Below, one piece after another: positions 5,389 through 9,470 of a stretch of DNA of 9,470 nt. Positions within the stretch are counted from its first letter, which is position 1. Each line of letters opens with the position of its first letter. This stretch comes from Clostridia bacterium (GTDB lineage: Bacteria > Bacillota > Clostridia > Oscillospirales > CAG-272). The position numbers were made by a program, and so were the translations under genes. Under the pieces are notes generated by a model. The model was not told where the DNA came from and searched no databases. It saw only the letters and a program-made list of their open reading frames with translations. Where the stretch lies: contig JAFXFQ010000034.1 in the NCBI GenBank assembly GCA_017520365.1, positions 1 through 9,470 on the forward strand, in the 5' to 3' direction.

Positions 5389-6450
5389 TCATTTTACGGG
5401 GACGTATATATCGTCCTTTGAAACGTCGCTTGCGTTATGGATATCAAATTTAAGCTCATCTGCCGGCTTTTCGTAAGACTCCAAGACGGCTTCGTTATCC
5501 TCATCACAGAAGATACCGTCATTATCGACCTCTTCGTCTGTAAGATCCTCCTCAAATATATTGAAATACTCGGAGAGAACATTTTTCATGCTTTCTTTAT
5601 TGAGAACGTAGTACGACGAAGCAAGCTCACCGGGAGCCGTAAACATCAGGGTGTTTTCCAGCTCAACGCTGAGAAATGCCTTACCGAAGCTTACTATGTC
5701 TCCAACCTTCATTGAAGTATTTACGTTATTGATTACCGCTCCCGCCACGTTTGCCACGTTGGAGAGACCGATATTTGCCTTAACGGATTCCATAAAGGCT
5801 GTCATAAACATCTTTTGAGCATCTCCCCTGCCGAGATCAGCATTGGCATATCCGCTTCTGAAGCGGACAAACTGCTCTGCCTGATCGCCTGTCAGGTTAT
5901 ATCTTTTCTGCTCAAGGTGTATATAAAGGTTCTGTGCGGGGTCCTCGTAATGGACGGGATAGGGCACGTAGAAGTTGACACCGCCTACAGCATCAACTAT
6001 ATTTCCGAATCCGTCCAGATCCATAACGGCGCTGTAATGTATCGGTATACCGAGAGCCTTTTCAAGATACTCGGCAGTCATATTACATCCGTCTGTTTCA
6101 GGGGTCTTGCTATCCTCCTTTTTTGCTTTGCTTACGAAATGATTGAATATACCGTTCAGCTTGTGATAGGAGTTATCCTCTACCTCCACGTAAGTGTCAC
6201 GGGGAAGCTGCATTATGGTCATATTCTTATCTTCTGTATCAAAGCTGACAAGCATTATAACGTCTGCAAGCATGGCAATTCTGTCATATCCCATAACAAG
6301 GAAGTTGTATTTGTCCTTAGAGGCGATCTCCTTCTTTGTACCGTCTGCATTGGTGTCCATTCCGTTAGTTTTAACGTTAGTCCTTTGAGCGCAGCCGACT
6401 GCGGAAAGAATTAAAAGTACCGCAAGAAGCAATGCAACTGTTCTTTTCAT
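5389..6450 (-). CDS. LytR-CpsA-Psr (LCP) family protein, predicted lipoprotein
   Basis: A 353-residue LCP protein. Residues 1-20 form a lipoprotein signal ending SAVGC, with Cys20 the likely lipidated residue, rather than the usual uncleaved anchor. The LCP domain spans about 47-215: LVMGYDR (51-57), DVIMLVSF (63-70), LPRDTY (82-87), DLDGFGNIVDAVGGV (144-158) and the pyrophosphate-binding block RFR (196-198), Asp205, Arg208, Gln212. LCP enzymes transfer undecaprenyl-pyrophosphate-linked glycopolymers (teichoic acid, capsule) to peptidoglycan outside the membrane. Residue 60 is Met where the paralogue has Arg, and the usual second Arg of the RxxRQ motif is Ala. The C-terminus is acidic (about 299-320). 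The gene follows its paralogue by 20 bp with a weak ribosome site (GGTG) and ends in three consecutive stops, TGA TAA TAA. Confidence 0.9.
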   Translation of the reverse strand: MKRTVALLLAVLLILSAVGCAQRTNVKTNGMDTNADGTKKEIASKDKYNFLVMGYDRIAMLADVIMLVSFDTEDKNMTIMQLPRDTYVEVEDNSYHKLNGIFNHFVSKAKKEDSKTPETDGCNMTAEYLEKALGIPIHYSAVMDLDGFGNIVDAVGGVNFYVPYPVHYEDPAQNLYIHLEQKRYNLTGDQAEQFVRFRSGYANADLGRGDAQKMFMTAFMESVKANIGLSNVANVAGAVINNVNTSMKVGDIVSFGKAFLSVELENTLMFTAPGELASSYYVLNKESMKNVLSEYFNIFEEDLTDEEVDNDGIFCDEDNEAVLESYEKPADELKFDIHNASDVSKDDIYVPVK

Positions 6451-6470
6451 TTTTTCACCGTGCTTTCCAT

Positions 6471-7733
6471 TTAGTGCAGCTCTACTCCACTCTCCTCGAT
6501 ATCTGCAGCATTGTATTTTTCAAAATAAACGCCGCCGCTATCCTTATCGGTGAGATAGATATCTCTGATGGTTCCGCTATCGGAGGTAAACACCTCGTTT
6601 ACGTCGAAGTCCCACTTGATGGGGATGAACTGACCGTTTTCCTTTATAAAGTCTTTATTATAATATTCGGAGGTGATCTCTGAAACGTAAGCCTTATTCA
6701 TAACGTAATAGGACTGTCCGTTATACATAGTATCTCTTCCGGGCATGGTCATCATCCAAACGTTTGAGAGTGACACTGCCTTTGTATTCTTACCAAGGCC
6801 GACAAACTGCTTTGCATAGAATATGATATCCGCCACGCCGATGTCTGTTTTTATGTGCTTGATAACGTCATTGGTAATAGCGGTAATAGTGGACACGTCC
6901 TTAATGCTTGAGAGAAGCTTATCGATAAATGCTGCAATGAACACCTTCTGTGCGTTTCCTCTTCCGATATCTCCCGTTGCAAAGCCTGCTCTGTAACGGA
7001 TAAACTGCTCCGCCTGATTACCGTCAAGGTGCTGATAGCCGGGCTGAAGGTCGATATGCAATCCCTGCTCTGGGTCATGGTAATACATTCGCATGGGAAC
7101 GTTCATATCAACACCGCCAATAGCATCAACTATGCCGCCAAAGCCGTCAAGGTCCATTACTGCAGTGTTCTGAATATCGATGGCAAGGTTCTTTTCAAGG
7201 AATCTTTCCGTCATCTTACATCCTGCAAGCTCGGGATCGCTGTGTCCATCGCGAGCGGCCTTATCGCAATAATAGTTATAAAGGCCGTTTATTTTATGGT
7301 AATCATAATCGGGAATCTCTATATACGTATCTCTGGGTATCTGCATAATAGTGATACGCTGCATCTCGATATTATAGTTGATAAGCATAATAACGTCCGT
7401 CAGTCGTGCAACTCTGTCGTGTCCCATTATAAGGAAGTTATATATCTTATCCGAGGTTTCTCTGTCATCATCGTCAACGGGTTTACCGTTTACCGTAGGC
7501 GATCCGCCAAAGCCCAGGTCTTCATCATCAAAACCGAAATCATTCATACCGGATGAGGGACTGCCGGATTCACCTTTAATATTATTGATAACACCGTCCG
7601 TCACGTTATTGACCTCGGGGCTATATAGGACAAAATAGTCTACAAACAATACGCCAAAGGCCATTATGGCCGCAAGTGCTACCGCTCCTATTCTGGGTAA
7701 CAGCTTCAGCGAAAGCTTTCTGATACCTGTCAT
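6471..7733 (-). CDS. LytR-CpsA-Psr (LCP) family protein, membrane-anchored
   Basis: A 420-residue LCP protein. A short basic N-terminus and one membrane span at about 15-36 place the rest outside the cell. An acidic, Gly-rich linker (about 55-92) precedes the LCP domain at about 97-265: LIMGHDR (101-107), TDVIMLINY (112-120), IPRDTY (132-137), DLDGFGGIVDAIGGV (194-208), RYR (246-248), Asp255, Arg258, Gln262. The C-terminal 150 residues are extracellular and family-specific. It is closely related to the next gene (long shared blocks, roughly half identical by eye), indicating tandem duplication. The expected role is attaching wall polymers from a lipid carrier to peptidoglycan. A strong GAGGAGAGG seven bases before the ATG at 7733 supports the start. 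An LCP gene between yqeK and rsfS is common in Clostridia. Confidence 0.93.
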   Translation of the reverse strand: MTGIRKLSLKLLPRIGAVALAAIMAFGVLFVDYFVLYSPEVNNVTDGVINNIKGESGSPSSGMNDFGFDDEDLGFGGSPTVNGKPVDDDDRETSDKIYNFLIMGHDRVARLTDVIMLINYNIEMQRITIMQIPRDTYIEIPDYDYHKINGLYNYYCDKAARDGHSDPELAGCKMTERFLEKNLAIDIQNTAVMDLDGFGGIVDAIGGVDMNVPMRMYYHDPEQGLHIDLQPGYQHLDGNQAEQFIRYRAGFATGDIGRGNAQKVFIAAFIDKLLSSIKDVSTITAITNDVIKHIKTDIGVADIIFYAKQFVGLGKNTKAVSLSNVWMMTMPGRDTMYNGQSYYVMNKAYVSEITSEYYNKDFIKENGQFIPIKWDFDVNEVFTSDSGTIRDIYLTDKDSGGVYFEKYNAADIEESGVELH

Positions 7734-7749
7734 ACGCTTACCTCTCCTC

Positions 7750-8397
7750 TCAGATACGGATTTCGTTCAGGATAAACCAGTTTCTTGCCTCCACCGTATC
7801 TCTGTCAATGGGGGCACTCTCACCGATAAGACAGGCTATTGTCATATCGAGAGAGGTTATCATCGTTTTTCTGAGGACGCTGAGGCGCTCTTCAAGAGAA
7901 TCCGCTCTTGAAATTCCCTCGTAAAACATATTTCTCAGCTTTACGCAATCCTCAAAGGTGCGGGTATCCTCAATATAATCCGCAAGGTACACTATCATTT
8001 CAAAAACGCTCATTCCCGCTCTGGCGGTGGTGTGCCACCTTACGGCCGAAACGATATCCGCATCACAATACTCGCAAAAATCCTTTTTTGCAAGGGCCGC
8101 TCCCGTTTTCGCGTGGAAAAGCTTTGGAGAAGCTGCGTCTTCGTTTCTAATTATTATACCAAACTCTTCGCATATTTTCAACTGTTTTTCTGTATCTAGG
8201 ACTTTTGTTATATCATGGAGAAGAGCAGCCGCGCGAAGACGTGAAACGTCCGCAGGCAAAAACAGCTCACCGAGAGCCTTTGCCTCTCTTTCCACTGCGA
8301 GAGTATGGTTATATCTTTTTCCTGTCTGATATGCCTGAACCTTCTCTCGGAGAACATCAAGCATCTCATCTGTTACGGTTATTCTTTCAGCTGTCAT
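7750..8397 (-). CDS. yqeK: HD-domain phosphohydrolase YqeK (Ap4A hydrolase family)
   Basis: A 215-residue HD-superfamily protein. Metal and catalytic residues appear in family order: RYNH with His31, LLHD (His61-Asp62), FHAKTGA (His95), RWHTTARAGMS (His122) and YLADYIEDTR (Asp140). YqeK proteins are symmetrical bis(5'-nucleosyl)-tetraphosphatases that split Ap4A into ADP, lowering a stress-linked dinucleotide. The start at 8397 overlaps the nadD stop by 11 nt and has no clear ribosome site, so translation is probably coupled to nadD. A later Met at residue 12 is an alternative start. The protein is somewhat longer than many homologues at both ends. Confidence 0.94.
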   Translation of the reverse strand: MTAERITVTDEMLDVLREKVQAYQTGKRYNHTLAVEREAKALGELFLPADVSRLRAAALLHDITKVLDTEKQLKICEEFGIIIRNEDAASPKLFHAKTGAALAKKDFCEYCDADIVSAVRWHTTARAGMSVFEMIVYLADYIEDTRTFEDCVKLRNMFYEGISRADSLEERLSVLRKTMITSLDMTIACLIGESAPIDRDTVEARNWFILNEIRI

Positions 8398-8989
8398 TTC
8401 TGTAAAGTCCGTGTTCTTTTATATATTCATATACAGCATCAGGCAGAAGCGCTTTTGTATCTTCTCCTTTTGCCGTTTTTTCCCTTACTTCGGTGGAGGA
8501 GAGCTCAAGGGGATCTGCCTCCATAAGTATGATATTTGCACCGAAGGCCTCTTCAAGCTCTTTTTTCTTCGTTTCCATTACAGAAGCAGGCATATCCGCT
8601 CTTCTCATAGCCACTACGGTACATAGCTTCATGATCTCCGCAGGCTCACGCCACTGTTCAAGTGAGAGAAACATATCCTCACCCACAAGCATGAAAAGCT
8701 TATCAGAGGGGCACTTTTCCCGAAGGTAACGGAGAGTTTCCACCGTATAGCTTCTGCCTTCTTTTGCTATCTCGTATTCGGATATCTCGGCGAAGGAGCC
8801 GAAGGCAAGGCGGGTCATCTCCAATCGATGATCTGCACTTCCCCACTTATCTGCCTGCTTATGAGGAGGAATTCCTGCGGGCATCACCAATAGTCTATCA
8901 AGCTCTGCCCTTTCGATAAACAGCCTTGCGGCTCTTACGTGAGCTATGTGGGGAGGCGAGAAGGTGCCTCCGTAAAGACCTATGTTCAT
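8387..8989 (-). CDS. nadD: Nicotinate-nucleotide adenylyltransferase
   Basis: A 200-residue enzyme that adenylates nicotinate mononucleotide with ATP to give deamido-NAD, the step before NAD synthetase. The nucleotidyltransferase signature GGTFSPPHIAH is at residues 7-17, PPHK at 41-44, LVGEDMF at 101-107 and the C-terminal SSTEVR at 164-169. The final Gly of the usual HxGH motif is Ala (HIAH), which some Firmicutes also carry. The frame stays open up to 9055, but the extra 22 residues would overlap yhbY and precede the canonical MNIGLYGGTF start, so 8989 is chosen. The ATG lies one base after the yhbY stop and lacks a strong ribosome site, implying coupling. The 3' end overlaps yqeK. Confidence 0.96.
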   Translation of the reverse strand: MNIGLYGGTFSPPHIAHVRAARLFIERAELDRLLVMPAGIPPHKQADKWGSADHRLEMTRLAFGSFAEISEYEIAKEGRSYTVETLRYLREKCPSDKLFMLVGEDMFLSLEQWREPAEIMKLCTVVAMRRADMPASVMETKKKELEEAFGANIILMEADPLELSSTEVREKTAKGEDTKALLPDAVYEYIKEHGLYRNDS

Positions 8990-8990
8990 A

Positions 8991-9284
8991 TCAAAGAATG
9001 ATCTTTCTGTTCTTTTCCTTGGAGCTTTGGCGGTAAAGAACGAATCTTGAGCCAACTACGCTGACAACGTCGGCGTGAAGCTCCTCTGCTATAATATTTG
9101 CCGCTTCCTTTGAGCTGTAATCACAGTTATCAAGGGTGCGAAGCTTAATGAGCTCTCTTGCGTCAAGAGCTGCGTCTATACCTTTAAGCATCTCCTCACC
9201 AAAGCCGCCCTTGCCGATCTGATAGATGGTATCGAGATCGTGGCCAAGCTTACGAAGGGTCGCTCTCTGCTTACTTGTAATCAT
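8991..9284 (-). CDS. yhbY: YhbY-type CRM-domain RNA-binding protein
   Basis: A 97-residue single CRM domain protein: LRKLGHDLDTIYQIGKGG (10-27) with the GxGG-type RNA-binding loop, IDAALDARELIKLRTLDN (36-53) and GSRFVLYR (78-85). The family (YhbY in E. coli, YqeI in Bacillus) binds 50S precursors and assists ribosome assembly. The start at 9284 has GAGG ten bases upstream, inside the last codons of rdgB, and the gap to rdgB is five bases. It is followed one base later by nadD. Confidence 0.95.
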   Translation of the reverse strand: MITSKQRATLRKLGHDLDTIYQIGKGGFGEEMLKGIDAALDARELIKLRTLDNCDYSSKEAANIIAEELHADVVSVVGSRFVLYRQSSKEKNRKIIL

Positions 9285-9289
9285 AAATT

Positions 9290-9470
9290 TCAGTCCTCAA
9301 ACAAATTATTTATATTGTCGCCAAAGAGTCTCATAGCTCTTCCTCTGTGGCTTATCTCATTCTTTTCCTCAGGAGAAAGCTCGGAGAAGGTCTTTTCCTT
9401 TTCGGGCACGAAAAATAGGGGATCATAGCCAAATCCGCCCTCACCGCGCGCCTCGCGAAGTATCTCACCC
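9290..9470 (-). CDS. rdgB: XTP/dITP diphosphatase, 3' end only
   Basis: Only the last 59 residues are inside the window; the 5' part is cut by the right edge. The remaining segment carries the Ham1/RdgB C-terminal hallmarks GEGGFGYDPLFFVPE, then TFSELSPEEKN and ISHRGRA, which contribute to nucleobase recognition. RdgB hydrolyses dITP, dXTP and related non-canonical nucleotides to monophosphates, keeping them out of DNA. It ends in TGA at 9292-9290, and yhbY starts five bases on, so the two are co-transcribed. Confidence 0.95.
   Translation of the reverse strand, partial: GEILREARGEGGFGYDPLFFVPEKEKTFSELSPEEKNEISHRGRAMRLFGDNINNLFED

Noticed and set aside
8990..9055. N-terminal extension of nadD to an earlier Met
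   Set aside because: The extra 22 residues come from translating the end of yhbY in another frame, and the conserved NadD start is MNIGLYGGTF.
1..9470. CRISPR array, insertion sequence or prophage genes
   Set aside because: I saw no regularly spaced repeats, transposase, integrase or phage-like genes; all recognised genes are core chromosomal.

Overview
The window reads as a chromosomal housekeeping stretch from a low-to-moderate GC member of the Clostridia, probably Oscillospiraceae/Ruminococcaceae-like. The evidence is a spoIIR gene (a forespore-to-mother-cell signalling protein of endospore formers), tRNA genes with encoded CCA ends, strong AAGGAG-type ribosome binding sites, and the Firmicutes gene order yhbY-nadD-yqeK-LCP-rsfS-leuS. 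The organism assignment is inferred from these features. Every recognised gene lies on the minus strand, so transcription runs from high to low coordinates.

From 9470 down to 2496 there is one tightly packed run of genes: the 3' end of rdgB (cut by the window edge), yhbY, nadD, yqeK, two tandem LytR-CpsA-Psr (LCP) genes, rsfS and leuS. Gaps range from an 11-nt overlap to about 50 nt. I see no internal terminator or clear promoter, so this looks like one operon whose promoter lies beyond position 9470. It combines nucleotide-pool cleansing (RdgB), ribosome assembly or silencing (YhbY, RsfS), NAD synthesis (NadD), alarmone-type dinucleotide hydrolysis (YqeK), wall glycopolymer attachment (LCP) and leucine charging (LeuS).

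From 2470 to 2161 is rpsU (ribosomal protein S21). It has its own consensus promoter (TTGACA, 17 bp, TATAAT), a structured 5' leader and a strong intrinsic terminator. Below it lie a D-2-hydroxyacid dehydrogenase gene (2104-1157) and spoIIR (1091-495).

The 65-bp gap before spoIIR is the most interesting spot in the window. A long hairpin buries the spoIIR ribosome binding site, and a sigma-F/G-like promoter sits so that its own transcript would lose the 5' arm of that hairpin. This looks like a device that keeps SpoIIR off in read-through mRNA and on in forespore mRNA.

From 431 to 200 there is a second consensus promoter with A-tracts upstream. It drives elongator tRNA-Met(CAT) and tRNA-Glu(TTC), which abut with no spacer, followed by a long hairpin terminator. 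Positions 1-199 hold no gene I recognise, only short weak signals.
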